From: Xestospongia muta
Taxonomy: Eukaryota > Porifera > Demospongiae > Haplosclerida > Petrosiidae
Length of the DNA stretch: 64,000 nucleotides
Assembly (NCBI GenBank): GCA_963693285.1
Contig: OY848918.1
Coordinates: forward strand, 11,690,796 to 11,754,795
Direction of reading: 5' to 3'
Part shown: in pieces, positions 39,928 through 50,937 of the stretch
How the letters are laid out: every line of letters starts with the position of its first letter
How positions within the stretch are numbered: the stretch's first letter is position 1
The notes under the pieces: model-generated
The model's input: only the letters and a program-made list of their open reading frames with translations
Databases searched by the model: none
What the model was told of the DNA's origin: nothing
Program-made: the position numbers and the translations under genes

Positions 39928-40155
39928 TTGTACATTTTTAGAAATAAAATTAAGTGTGGTGAACCAATGTCTGAGTTAACTTCACTGGATGATGGAATGC
40001 CTTCAGCTGAAAGTGGCTTTGAGTGCTGTCCACATTGCCCTGCCTATGTTCTTTTGTCTCAAACAGAAAAGCAGTGTCACCTTCAACTATTTCATCCAAA
40101 ACCACGAAAGGCTTCTAGAATATATACCCCAAGGAGTGATGTCATATTTTTGTAA
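39928..40155 (+). CDS. Short zinc-finger-like ORF, fragment
   Basis: This is an open frame of 75 residues with one possible C2H2-like motif (CCPHCPAYVLL followed by CHLQLFH). The motif resembles a finger of the transposase at 28261, but with only about 12 residues between pairs. It stands directly before the rearranged start of block B and has no detectable partner exons. It is probably a fragment of a longer gene; function unknown. Confidence 0.25.
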   Translation: MYIFRNKIKCGEPMSELTSLDDGMPSAESGFECCPHCPAYVLLSQTEKQCHLQLFHPKPRKASRIYTPRSDVIFL

Positions 40156-40286
40156 CTTTAAACTGCATGATTCTGAGAGAATTTGGTTCTGTATAATATT
40201 GTCTATAATTATACCTATCTAACAGTGTTAATGGTTATCCACTAAGTGCTGTATTCTTACCTCCACTAGCCAATGATAGTGAAGAA

Positions 40287-41160
40287 TTGCATTGTTATCG
40301 TAAAGGTCGTCTTATATTTGCCCACGATAGTAGTATAACTCTAAAGAAGTAAGTGCAATAAAACCTATATAACCTATACATTAGATTTTTTACTATGTAC
40401 ATGTACAATATGTTCAAGTGATTGATTACCATTGTGGGGATTTAATAAATAGGTACAGGATATTACATTGTTACTATTAATAGTAACAATTATTATTATA
40501 AATAGTAACATATATTGTGGCATGATACTGCTCTATTTATCACGCCTCCATGTAAAAATTAATATGTTATTTTAACAACTAATTTGTACTTTACACATGA
40601 GTGGATTACTATGGAATATACAATTTATGTGAAGTACTCACTATAATATTATAATTTGTTGATATGTAAAAGTATAACATACCAACAACTTAGACAGTGA
40701 GTAACTCACAAGAAGTCTATATTTATTTATAAACCATTCATGTAAGCTACAGTCGTTAAAGTGACATATTAATTTTTACTGTGTCATGTTATGTTGTTAA
40801 ATTTTATTTTCAGATTGACTGGTATTGGAATGAGGATATATCTTGTCACTTTTGATCTCATAGAGGTTGGGTTCTTATTCTGTGGACTTTTCACCTTTTT
40901 AGTTAGTCTTCTTGTCTCATTGCAATGTTATCGTAAAGGTCGTCTTATATTTGCATTGTCAGCTATTGACACTCACAAATAGTTTTGTTGTTTTTTATTG
41001 TTATTGTATAAAACAGAGATCTAGTTTAATAATTAATAATTATACTCTGATTGTTGATGTTTCGATTGTATTAACTTTTATAACTGGTAATGCAACATTC
41101 CTTGCCTTGTTGCAAGTGACTATAAAAGAGATTGCTGACGACGCCTTTAGTGAGGGGCGG
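40287..41160 (+). pseudogene. Nicastrin 3' end, block B copy
   Basis: Positions 40287-40380 hold a piece of the last nicastrin exon (CYRKGRLIFA) fused to 3'-flank sequence. Intron 17 sequence then follows (about 40400-40560), and a second, intact copy of the last exon (40814-40983) with acceptor, transmembrane helix (VGFLFCGLFTFLVSLLVSL) and stop, plus 3' flank to 41160. There is no upstream nicastrin. The arrangement means the block was built by at least two rearrangements. The exon could only be expressed by read-through or as part of another transcript. Confidence 0.88.
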
Positions 41161-41426
41161 TAAAGTCATACTAGATGATGTCATCATGACGATAATACAA
41201 CACTATATAAACAATAAATGCAATACTAAATTAATTAATAGATGTGCTTTAAATAGGGTTACTAGCAGCAAATCTAAGTATGTAATTACACTCACGAACC
41301 ATTCTGAAGCATAGATAGATATATCCAACTTGCTATAGATTGTCTCAACTGTGGGAGTCTAGAACGTGATTTCTGAGCTCACCAGTAGTTCAGCAGTTCA
41401 GGTATGTACCGTCGTCGGTACTGTAC

Positions 41427-41772
41427 GTAGTCTCGTCCCCAGACCTACTCGCGAGCTAAAGTAGATCTGGTCACACGGCTTGACTTTTCTGTTCCCAGTA
41501 AGGAATGTGGCGCATGTGTTGGTATGTAATTAGAGGTAATATAAAATATGAATATCATCAAATTAAAATGTTAAAGCACATTTAATGAAGAGTAGCCATG
41601 CATTCACTTTCACACATACTTCTATTTGACAATATTCATATATATTCATATTTCACATTACCTCTAATTGCATACCAACACCCACGCCACATTCCTTACT
41701 GGGACACAAAAGTCAAGCCGTATGACCAGACACCTACTTTAGCTTGCGAGTAGGTCTGGGGACGAGACTATG
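41427..41772. mobile_element. Foldback MITE with 6-bp target duplication
   Basis: A 346-bp element with long inverted ends begins GTAGTCTCGTCCCCAGACCT and ends with the near-inverse AGGTCTGGGGACGAGACTA. The inner arms continue the complementarity past GGAATGTGGCG and its inverse. CTGTAC stands on both sides (41421-41426 and 41773-41778). Block C has the empty site (CGGTACTGTACCATAATTAC, near 48914), so insertion came after the blocks duplicated. There is no coding capacity. A solo end lies at 24378. Confidence 0.92.
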
Positions 41773-41833
41773 CTGTACCATAATTACTAGAGTAAATAAT
41801 AGTTTATTGAAATTACTCTATTATGTAAATGAA

Positions 41834-41869
<36 letters not shown>

Positions 41870-41949
41870 GCTTGTCTCGGCAGAAAATGCAATACTTATA
41901 TGAAATAAACTCTAGACCATAAACCTTGGAACCTAACAGTATTAATTTG

Positions 41950-42536
41950 TAACCTCGTACCCAGGCTAAACGCCTGGTAACTACTGTTGGCGCATACGTT
42001 TAATTTCCACAGATTTCTTGGAAAATAGTATAGTCTAGGAATCCTCCGTTAACTATCACGTCAAAATTCCTTTTACCGCAATGTTAAATTAATTGTGATG
42101 GCTACTTGTAGTACTGATAGAAACTTTTCTGCTGGTCTACTGTAAGCTCTAAAGAAGCTAGGAACCATCTGTTTGAATGCCTCTAAGACTGCAAGATATT
42201 TCTCTAGAGACACAATTCGAAGATTCCACTTAATACAAATATATAAAGAGAGACCATGATCTCTCGAACATCAAGCGAAGAAGTTATTCGAGAAACCCAG
42301 TTGTTTTGTATCCCAACAGCACTAAACAAGCTTAAATCACTGCATAACCGACAAACTCGACTAGTCATGCTTAAACTCGTGTAGTTAATGAAACGTCATC
42401 ATTATAAACCCAGCCCATCAATTCGTTCGTTATTTAATTGAAAAAGTAGTAATTATGATGTCAACATGTTTCAATAATTACGCGCATGCGCAAGTAGTAG
42501 TCACCAGGCGTTCTACTCTTTACTAGAACGCCTGAG
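41950..42536. mobile_element. 587-bp element with hairpin-bearing inverted ends (block B)
   Basis: It is flanked by TAATTTG at 41943-41949 and 42537-42543. Block A has the unoccupied sequence (TATTAATTTAACATTAAAG, about 16386), so this is an insertion. Both ends contain a small hairpin built from CCAGGC and GCCTGG, followed by GTAACTACTG/GTGACTACTA and GCGCAT. The inner part holds a decayed minus-strand frame, better preserved at 49293-49535. No known family is assigned. The 7-bp duplication does not fit CACTA. Confidence 0.85.
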
Positions 42537-42637
42537 TAATTTGATATTAAAGGACGTCTTTTCTGCCGGGACTCGCGTTATGTTAGTTATATATTATTAT
42601 GTTGATAACAGCAGGTGCTTTAATAATATTCAAAAAG

Positions 42638-43776
42638 ATGAAACTGATATCAAGAGCTACTGTCTTAATCTTGGTACTGCAATGCCTAATAATTCTTTTT
42701 TTCATGAGAATAGTCATGAAACAACATAGAAAAATCGAAACACTTGGTATGTCACACAATATTTGCTCATATCACTTCACTATGAATTGTAATACAATAA
42801 TTGTTAACATAACATTTTATTTGTATAGTTGTGAACAAAGGTGATGTCAATAAAAGCCTCAATCCAGATATTTGGGAAAGAGGAAAGGTAAGAGAGAATA
42901 CATGTTGTATGATTCTTCCATACTTTGAGACAGCTTCAGCAACATCAGATTCATCAACTCTGTAACAGATATAATGATACAGAATATACGTCAGCTCAAT
43001 TTGAACCTTTGATGGATTCTACTCTTTTCAGTGACAATTATCGTGTTACATTCTGTGCTGTCAAGAAAGCAGGTTGTACAATCATGTACACATTATTTTT
43101 ATTATTACAGAATACGTACACACTACAAGAACTGGAAAATGTTACAAAAATAACACATGAAGATCAATTACTAAAAATAGTCACAATGGGCAGTTTACCA
43201 CGTAAATTAGCCATGAGAAAATTGAGTATATATTTTAGTTTTACTGTTGTTAGAAATCCTTTGGAACGACTTGTCAGTGCTTATAGAAATAAAATGGAGG
43301 AACATGATGGATATGAAGACTCTTATTATTTTTGGTTACAAAAGAAGATCATTTCAAGTCAACGTCTAAAGAATAGTAGTGGTCCATCATATCCTACTTT
43401 CAAGGAATTCATTGAATATCACTTGAAGTTAGACTTTCGTTGGTGGGATCTTCATTTTGCACCTTCATCTTATCTCTGTCAGCCATGTCTAGCAAAGTAT
43501 AACTTTTATGTTAATACTAAATCTCTTGATGATGATGTAAAGTCTGTGTTACATTGGTTAAACATTCCAGAAGAGTATTATTTTTCAAAGAAACTTAGAG
43601 ACAAAATTCCAACAACAATCAAAGCTCATGCTCACAATACAAGTTCACTACTATCTCATTATTACTCTCAGTTGCCTCATGATGTCAAGAAGAAACTATT
43701 TGATAAGCTAGCATTTGAATTAGATTATTACTACAGTCTTTATCCAGCAGAGTATGGGATGCACTTGAGGACGTAA
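42638..43776 (+). CDS. Golgi carbohydrate sulfotransferase, array copy 4
   Basis: Exons 42638-42746, 42829-42887 and 42934-43776 join in phase to 336 residues. A membrane anchor (TVLILVLQCLIILFFMRIV) runs directly into MKQHRKIETLG, then the short DIWERGK exon and the 843-nt catalytic exon. The long stem exons of copy 1 are missing, because a deletion joined the end of the anchor to the end of stem exon 2, in frame. Catalytic landmarks are VKKAGCTIMYTLF, VVRNPLERLVSAYRNKM and LCQPCLAKYNFYVNT. The start at 42638 is the one conserved with copies 1, 3 and 5; an in-frame ATG at 42599 would add 13 residues. PAPS-dependent glycan sulfation is expected, with the domain held closer to the Golgi membrane than in copy 1. 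Confidence 0.88.
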
Positions 43777-44659
43777 TGATATAATATACTGTTTTATCTT
43801 TATCAATTCATTAAATGACTTTGTATTTCTAGAATATTCATTCTTTCCAAATAATAATTCTCCATTTATGCACATATTATCAAGTTTGTAATTATTATGA
43901 ATTAACTGACTGCACAAGGAATTCTCAATGCAATGAATATTTAAGAGCTTTTTGTTTCCCCACCAGGACTTATTTTGTACACAAACCTATATAAGAGAGA
44001 CATTTGTTGTTTAGTTGGTGAAAAGTGAGGACTAGTAACATTGATCTTGTTGTCCAATGGATTTAATAATTGCTGTCAATTATCATGCTTTAGCAGTATC
44101 TAGATTCAACCAACTCTAGTTACTTTTCTGATTGTGCTTTATATAGTGATTTCTCATTTTTTTTGTCCAGTAATATTCATTAGGGAACATTGGTTCAAAG
44201 CCAAACAGATGGGCTAAAAGCTTGTCTGGATCACAACAATTTACCAGATATTTTATTCGTGATACACCATACCAGAGGCAAGGCAACAGATGAGCACTAC
44301 TTGAACCTAAGTGACACAATAACTCCACTAACATTAAGGTGCTTTAATTGCCCACATCAATGGATGTGACAAACATTCTCTAAATAATGCTTCCACACTA
44401 TTCTATAGTAATACAATGTTAGGATTACATACATGCCTACAAAGTACACATATCACTGGAAAGCATCAACAGGTATAGTGTTTGACTACTATAGTCACTA
44501 CAGAATTGACAGTTCATATAGTTCAGTAATATGATCACAGAAATGCTATGTATCGCTGCATGACAAAATACATATAACACTTGGGGATATCTGTATATTA
44601 TTTCTTATATATGTTATGTTTTATATTATATTGTTATCATGTGATATTTATTATATTAT

Positions 44660-44885
44660 ATTAGTATCTTGTGATATTTATTATATTGGTATCTTGTGAT
44701 ATTTATTATATTATATTGGTATCTTGTGATATTTAATATATTATATTGGTATCTTGTGATATTTATTATATTATATTGGTATCTTGTGGTATTTATTATA
44801 TTATATTGGTATCTTGTGATATTTATTATATTATATTGGTATCTTGTGATATTTATTATATTTTATTGGTATCTTGTGCTAATTT
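44660..44885 (+). repeat. 30-bp AT-rich minisatellite
   Basis: Roughly eight tandem copies of a 30-bp unit (around ATATTGGTATCTTGTGATAT). Block C has only two or three copies (51970-52045), and block A none that I can see, so the array expanded in block B. The repetitive ORF across it is spurious. Confidence 0.93.
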
Positions 44886-45699
44886 TCACCTGAAAAATAG
44901 GACACTGTAATTGTGGAGGAAGGAAGGGTTTATGTTTTACTTCTTGAAGACTAATTTGCATGGTTTCTATCAACAAGAATAATAGTTTATCATCAAACTA
45001 GTATGACCTAAGTATACATTTATAAAATACTAAAATATATAGGTCAAAGTGGATTACCATGTATTTTACAATCACTACTTCTATATAGTGACACAATCAC
45101 ACTACATTACATACACAATAGTTTATTAAATACTCTACTATATATCTTGGATCAAGTTAGTGGGAATTTTAAAAAAATTGCCACATTATTTGCCTACTAT
45201 AATAATTTGCTTGCTAACACCAGGAACAAGTGAACAAAGTCAGTGACCATTAATGTACTCGATATAAAATAGTAGTTGATATTATAGTTTGATATAGTAA
45301 CCTTCATAGCAATTCATGAAGTCATGTATAGTTAATACTAGATTGTCTTTTATTTTGGTCCAATTAATATTTGAAATATAATTGTTATGTACATATAGAA
45401 ATGAGTATATAACAGTACATTATGTAGTACTATACACAGGTAGTAATGTGGCTAGATAAAGCCATACAGAGAGTAAATCATTAGGATAAGCATGGGTATG
45501 AACTGTCATAGTAAATTATACTCTCCCATGTTCATACAAATGGAGACCATGCAGTACTCTCTACTGCCCTAAGTAGTTGAGTGGTATCATTATAATGGAG
45601 ATGCAGAGGATAGCCAGTAATAATAATACACATACAACAGTTTAACAAGTACGTTTATACTGCATATACAAACACTATACAAATATGGTATGTATTTAT

Positions 45700-45840
45700 T
45701 AATAGCACATATTACTCTCACTGTCATATGACATGTGCCAACATGAACATTTGTGGTTTAGGTCTATGACAAAATTTTCTCTTAGGTTTTAGAGGATGAC
45801 AAGGATCAAAGAACTTCAACAAGGTTTTGTCTAGAGTATA
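45700..45840 (-). pseudogene. CC2D2A-like exon, frameshifted copy
   Basis: This is the paralogue of 31526-31768. It reads TLLKFFDPCHPLKPKRKF from the acceptor, then loses frame after RHRPKP-like sequence because one A is missing from the CAAAATG run (CAAATG here). The downstream part of the exon is replaced. It is non-functional. Confidence 0.5.
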
Positions 45841-47461
45841 CTAAACAAGAAACATACAAATAAAGTACTAGAAATAACAAGATAGATACATCAGTGATGG
45901 ATAGATAAGGCATCATGAAGTATAATAATAGATCCATAAAAAATAAATACAGAGACTATAAACTACATAATATGACATAGTGTCTGAAATAATGAAATGA
46001 TGTCTTATAAATAGAATGGACAAGTAGATGGTCTGATGTACGTACATGTCTCTTAAGCCTTATTTGGTATAAGTTCCTCATGTATCACATTCTCCAGGGT
46101 TACTTTTGATTAAGAGTGAGTCCAGTTCCTTGAGATAACGTAATCATTCTCTCTCCTCCCTTCACAAAAGTTACCAAATATGGATACAGGTAATTTACCA
46201 AGACTATATGGTTTGTAGTCATTCACTGGCTAGAAAGTATATATACAACAGTAATATGATATCCACAAATTAACTGGACATTTACTAATAGATATCTATA
46301 CAATAGTACCTTCCAAATACTATTCCAAATTCTATAATGCCTTCTTCATTCATTACTATACTCTATCCTTTTAATGCTGGATGCTATAGCAGATAACACA
46401 ACAACTATGCACATATTTATAAGGGGAAAGAGAGAGTAACTGGAGAATGGATGATAGATGATGGACGGAGCAATGGCTCACCGTTTTAACAGTCCAATCC
46501 TACTGAAAGTTTGCAAAATGGATTCCATTTTATAACTTCAAAAGATCTATGTCATGCTTCAATCTGACAAGCAGTCGGCAAAAACTTGTGACAAAATTGG
46601 TGAGAAATAACAGCACCACCACACACGCGTCACCAATAATTAATTGAATTTAACAACTAATTACAAGTCTTATACTTTAACCACTGTACCATTGTTAACA
46701 ACAAATATAAGTTATATCTTCGAAATGTATTGTAAATATTTTTTGACTGAAACAAATGATTATAACCGAAAGAAGAATTATACATGTTTAGTGACATTTT
46801 GATGAGAGTCAACAGCTGACAATATAATACAATGTTATACTAACCTGCTCCCTTAACCATCAGGGTTTTTACATATGTATAATGGACACTATTAATATAG
46901 TGAGATACAGGCCAAGGCATAACTTATACTGTTATCCAGTACATTTATTTTTGATAATATATATAGTTTCAATTTGATTTATCACAGCAATTATCATTGT
47001 TGTTTCTTACTTATAACATGAAAATCTGACGCATGAACAAATTTTTTAATGCCTTTTGAATTGTAACTACCTTTTGACTTGTCATAATAGTATTTTACAA
47101 ACTTTGACATTGATCAGTAACCAACATTTGTTATAGTAGTGTAACAGTATCATAGTCTATAGTCATTACTTCTAGACACATCAAACAGTTCTTTCATCTT
47201 CAATACAACAGTACTATTGGTATAGAAGAATGTTTTAAAGGGAGGGTATCATGAAAAATCAATATATATATTTTTTTACTTAAAAATAATCCTTTGGTGG
47301 TATATAGCTCAGAATATTTTTCCAGGTTTTTTCTGGCTACCATTAGCTAGAAAAAAAATAGTTGTTTCCAGCTAATTTTCCATGAGGTAGAAGCACTTCC
47401 TGTTGAGGTTGAAATTGGGCGGGGCCGTTATAGATGTCTTCAAAGGGAGAAAAGTAAAGCG

Positions 47462-48003
47462 TTGCAATGGAAGAAAGCGAGAACTAGCTATTCAGCTAGT
47501 GAAATAAGAGTGTCTTGCTCCTTTTCCAGTTTTGAGAGAGAAAATCCAGATCCTATAGAGAACAGTCATGAAGATACAGGCTCAGAAATCACAGAACCAT
47601 ACAGTTTTGAGCTGATTGCAAGTGGTGAATACTCTCCATCCCACTCTCCAGTGCAATCTGCAGGCTTGACAATACAGACTGGTAAGTCTTTCAAATAATA
47701 CAAGTATAGTCCTATTTATAGTACTGTTCTGCCTTTTGTAGGTGTCAATGTGGACACTGTGAAGTGATGGCAACAGGCTGTGAATGTGTGTGTTGCTGTG
47801 AAATAGACATTGTAAAAGAAAAGATGAAAGAGAATAGCAATGACATACATTGTATCACAGACCACGAAGGGTTTCAATCTGTGTGCCTAAATGTATGGAC
47901 ACTTTTCCATCTGATTTTAGTAACTACACAGGCTTCAAATATCCACATTTGTGAAGTTTGTTATGCATACAATAATTATTATGACAACCTAAATCTACTC
48001 TTA
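47462..48003 (+). pseudogene. P2X7-C-terminal-like cysteine-rich domain, broken
   Basis: A first exon (about 47466-47689; acidic, Ser/Pro-rich, with ENPDPIENSHEDTGSEI) has a GTAAGT donor. A second exon from 47743 reads, in one frame, CQCGHCEVMATGCECVCCCE, then CITDHEGFQSVCLN. The dense Cys pattern followed by CITxHxxFxxVCLN is that of the P2X7 receptor intracellular (ballast) domain, which also occurs as free-standing proteins in invertebrates. The splice phases of the two exons disagree by one base, and the first ATG (47467) meets a stop within 8 codons. After the domain the frame soon ends. I therefore call a pseudogene or fragment. It precedes the block C nicastrin tail. Confidence 0.6.
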
Positions 48004-48061
48004 TGACTTGAAATGGCAGTGTCCTTGTCCGGCTTTATGTATTGACTACTTAAATGGTGCT

Positions 48062-48700
48062 ATGTCTCCTACCTTTCTACTTAAAGACTACTCTTCAACT
48101 CGCTATTCTACATGGGTAGAAAGCCAGTGAGTATAGTAAAACACTTGAGAATTTTACTATGTATATGTACAATGTTCTAATGGCTTGACTTACCATTATG
48201 GGAATTGAATAAATAAATACATGATATTACATTGTTACTATAAATAGTAACATATTTTGTGGTATGATACTGGTCTATTTATCACTCCTCATATTTTATT
48301 CTCAGATGGACTGGTATTGGAATGAGGATTTATCTTGTCACTTTTGATCTCATAGAAGTTGGGTTCTTTTTCTGTGGACTTTTGATCTTTTTAGTTAGTC
48401 TTCTTGTCTCATTGCAGTGTTATCGTAAAGGTCGTCTTATATTTGCATTGTTAGCTATTGACACTCACAAATAGTTTTGTTATTTTTTATTGTTATTGTA
48501 TAAAACAGAGATCTAGTTTAATAATTAATAATTATACTATGATTGTTGATGTTTCGATTGTATTAACTTTTATAACTGGTAATGCAACATTCCTTGCCTT
48601 GTTGCAAGTGACTACAAAAGAGATTGCTGACGACTCTTTTAGTGAGGGGGCGGTAAGGTCATACTATATAGACGACGCCATGTCGGCAATACAACACTAA
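48062..48700 (+). pseudogene. Nicastrin 3' end, block C copy
   Basis: The 3' part of exon 17 (SPTFLLKDYSSTRYSTWVES, to 48127), intron 17, and the complete last exon (48306-48474; WTGIGMRIYLVTFDLIEVGF, membrane helix and stop) are present with intact splice sites. The 3' flank to about 48700 follows. Everything upstream in nicastrin is absent; the copy starts abruptly after the P2X7-like fragment. Not expected to give a functional protein. Confidence 0.88.
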
Positions 48701-49086
48701 TTAAACAATAAATGCAATACTAAATTAATTAATAGATGTACTTTAATTAAATAGGGTTACTAACAGCAATTCTAAGTATGTAATTACACTCACGAACCAT
48801 TCTAAAGCATAGATAGATATATCCAATTTGCTATTAATTGTCTCAACGGTGGGAGTCTAGAACGTGATTTCTGAGCTCACCAGTAGTTCAGCAATTCAGG
48901 TATGTACTGTCGTCGGTACTGTACCATAATTACTAGAGTAAATAATAGTTTATTGAAATTACTCTATTATCTAAATGAATATTATTATTATTATTATTAT
49001 TATTAAGCTTGTCTCAGCAGAAAATGCAATAATTATGTGAAATAAACTCTATACCATAATCCTTGGAACCTAACAGTATTAATTTG

Positions 49087-49707
49087 TAACCTCGTACCCA
49101 GGCTAAACGCCTGGTAAACACTGTTTGTGCATACGTTTAATTTCCACAGATTTCTTGGAAATAGTATACTCTAGGAATCCTCCGTCAACTATGACGTCAA
49201 ATTCCTTTTACCTCAATGTTAGATTAATTGCGATGGCTACTTGTAGTACTGATAGAAACTTTTCTGCTGGTCTACTGTATGCTCTAAAGAAGTTAGGAAC
49301 CAGCTGTTTGAATGCCTCTAAGTCTGCAAGAGATTTCTCTAGCTAGAGACAAAATTCGAAGTTTGCACTTAATACAAATATATAAAGAGAGACCATGATC
49401 TCTCGAAAAGATAACATCAAGCGAAGAAGTTATTCGAGAAACCCAGTTGTTTTGTATCCTAACAGCACTGAAACAAGTTTGTTGCTCTTTTGGCTTCCAG
49501 CCTTCCACTAAATCACTGCATAACCGACTAGCCATGCTTAAACTCGTGTAGTGAATGAAACGTCATCATTATAAACCCAGCCCATCGATTCGTTCGTTAT
49601 TTAATTGAAAAAGTAGTAATTATGATGTCAACATGTTTCAATAATTACGCGCATGCGCAAGTAATAGTCACCAGGCGTTCTATATACTCTTTACTAGAAC
49701 GCCTGGG
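49087..49707. mobile_element. 621-bp element with hairpin-bearing inverted ends (block C)
   Basis: This is the same insertion as 41950-42536 in block B, flanked by TAATTTG (49080-49086 and 49708-49714). Both blocks therefore share the event and block A lacks it. The inner minus-strand frame 49535-49293 (80 residues) has a CIKCKLRI zinc-ligand-like pair but no recognised family. Right-end hairpin arms CCAGGCGTTCTA and TAGAACGCCTGG are intact. Confidence 0.85.
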
Positions 49708-49798
49708 TAATTTGATGTCTTTTCTGTCGGGACTCAGGTTATGTTAGTTATATATTATTATGTTGATAACAGCAGGTGCTTTAATAATATTCAAAAGG

Positions 49799-50937
49799 AT
49801 GAAACTGATATCAAAAGCTACTGTCTTAATCTTGATACTGCATTGCCTAGTAATTCTTTTTTTCCTGAGAATAGTCATGAAACAACATAGAAAAATCGAA
49901 CCACTTGGTAAGTCACACAATATTTGCTCATATCACTTCACTATGAATTGTAATACAATAATTGTTAACATAACATTTTATTTGTATAGTTGTGAACAAA
50001 GGTGATGTCAATAAAAGCCTCAATCCAGATATTTGGGAAAGAGGAAAGGTAAGAGAGAATACATGTTGTATGATTCTTCCATACTTTGAGACAGCTTCAG
50101 CAACATCAAATTCATCAACTGTGTAACAGATATAATGATACAGAATATACATCAGCTCAATTTGAACCTTTGATGGATTCTACTCTTTTCAGTGACAATT
50201 ATCGTGTTACATTCTGTGCTGTCAAGAAAGCAGGTTGTACAGTCATGTACACATTATTTTTATTATTACAGAATAAGTACACACTACAAGAACTGGAGAA
50301 TGTTACAAAAATAACACATGAAGATCAATTACTAAAAATAGTCACAATGGACAGTTTACCACATAAATTAGCCATGAGAAAATTGAGTCTATATTTTAGT
50401 TTTACTGTTGTTAGAAATCCTTTGGAACGACTTGTCAGTGCTTATAGAAATAAAATGGAGGAACATGATGGATATGAAGACTCTTATTATTTTAGGTTAC
50501 AAAAGGAGATCATTTCAAGTCAACGTCTAAAGAATAGTAGTGGTCCATCATATCCTACTTTCAAGGAATTCATTGAATATCACTTGAAGTTAGAATTTCG
50601 TTGGTGGGATCATCATTTTGCACCTTCATCTTATCTCTGTCAGCCATGTCTAGCAAAGTATAACTTTTATGCTAATACTAAATCTCTTGATGATGATCTC
50701 AAGTCTGTGTTACATTTGTTAAACATTCCAGAAGAGTATTATTTTTCAAAGAAACTTAGAGACAAAATTCCAACAACAATCAAAGCTCATGCTCACAATA
50801 CAAGTTCACTACTATCTCATTATTACTCTCAGTTGCCTCATGATGTCAAGAAGAAACTATTTGAGAAGCTAGCATTTGAATTAGATTATTACTACAGTCT
50901 TTATCCAGCAGAGTATGGGATGCACTTGAGGATGTAA
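49799..50937 (+). CDS. Golgi carbohydrate sulfotransferase, array copy 5
   Basis: Exons 49799-49907, 49990-50048 and 50095-50937 join in phase to 336 residues, the same layout as copy 4: anchor TVLILILHCLVILFFLRIV fused to MKQHRKIEPLG, the DIWERGK exon, then the catalytic exon. Landmarks are VKKAGCTVMYTLF, VVRNPLERLVSAYRNKM and LCQPCLAKYNFYANT. Differences from copy 4 are scattered substitutions, for example HHFAP for LHFAP. Introns are almost identical to copy 4, which points to recent block duplication or gene conversion. Fully open, so presumably active in the Golgi; acceptor sugar unknown. Confidence 0.88.

Larger units (their letters stand above)
43777..47226. other. Block B downstream flank
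   Basis: No intact gene. It aligns with the block A flank (23856-25065 plus 31437-33270) as if the transposon were absent, and with block C to about 52840. It contains the minisatellite at 44660 and the decayed CC2D2A-like exon at 45700-45840. Confidence 0.7.

Noticed and set aside
43720..43917. Minus-strand ORFs at the 3' ends of sulfotransferase copies 4 and 5
   Set aside because: They overlap the catalytic exon and are conserved only because the blocks are nearly identical.
44696..44893. Hydrophobic repeat protein (FIILYWYLV)n
   Set aside because: It translates the 30-bp minisatellite, which is nearly absent from the paralogous block.
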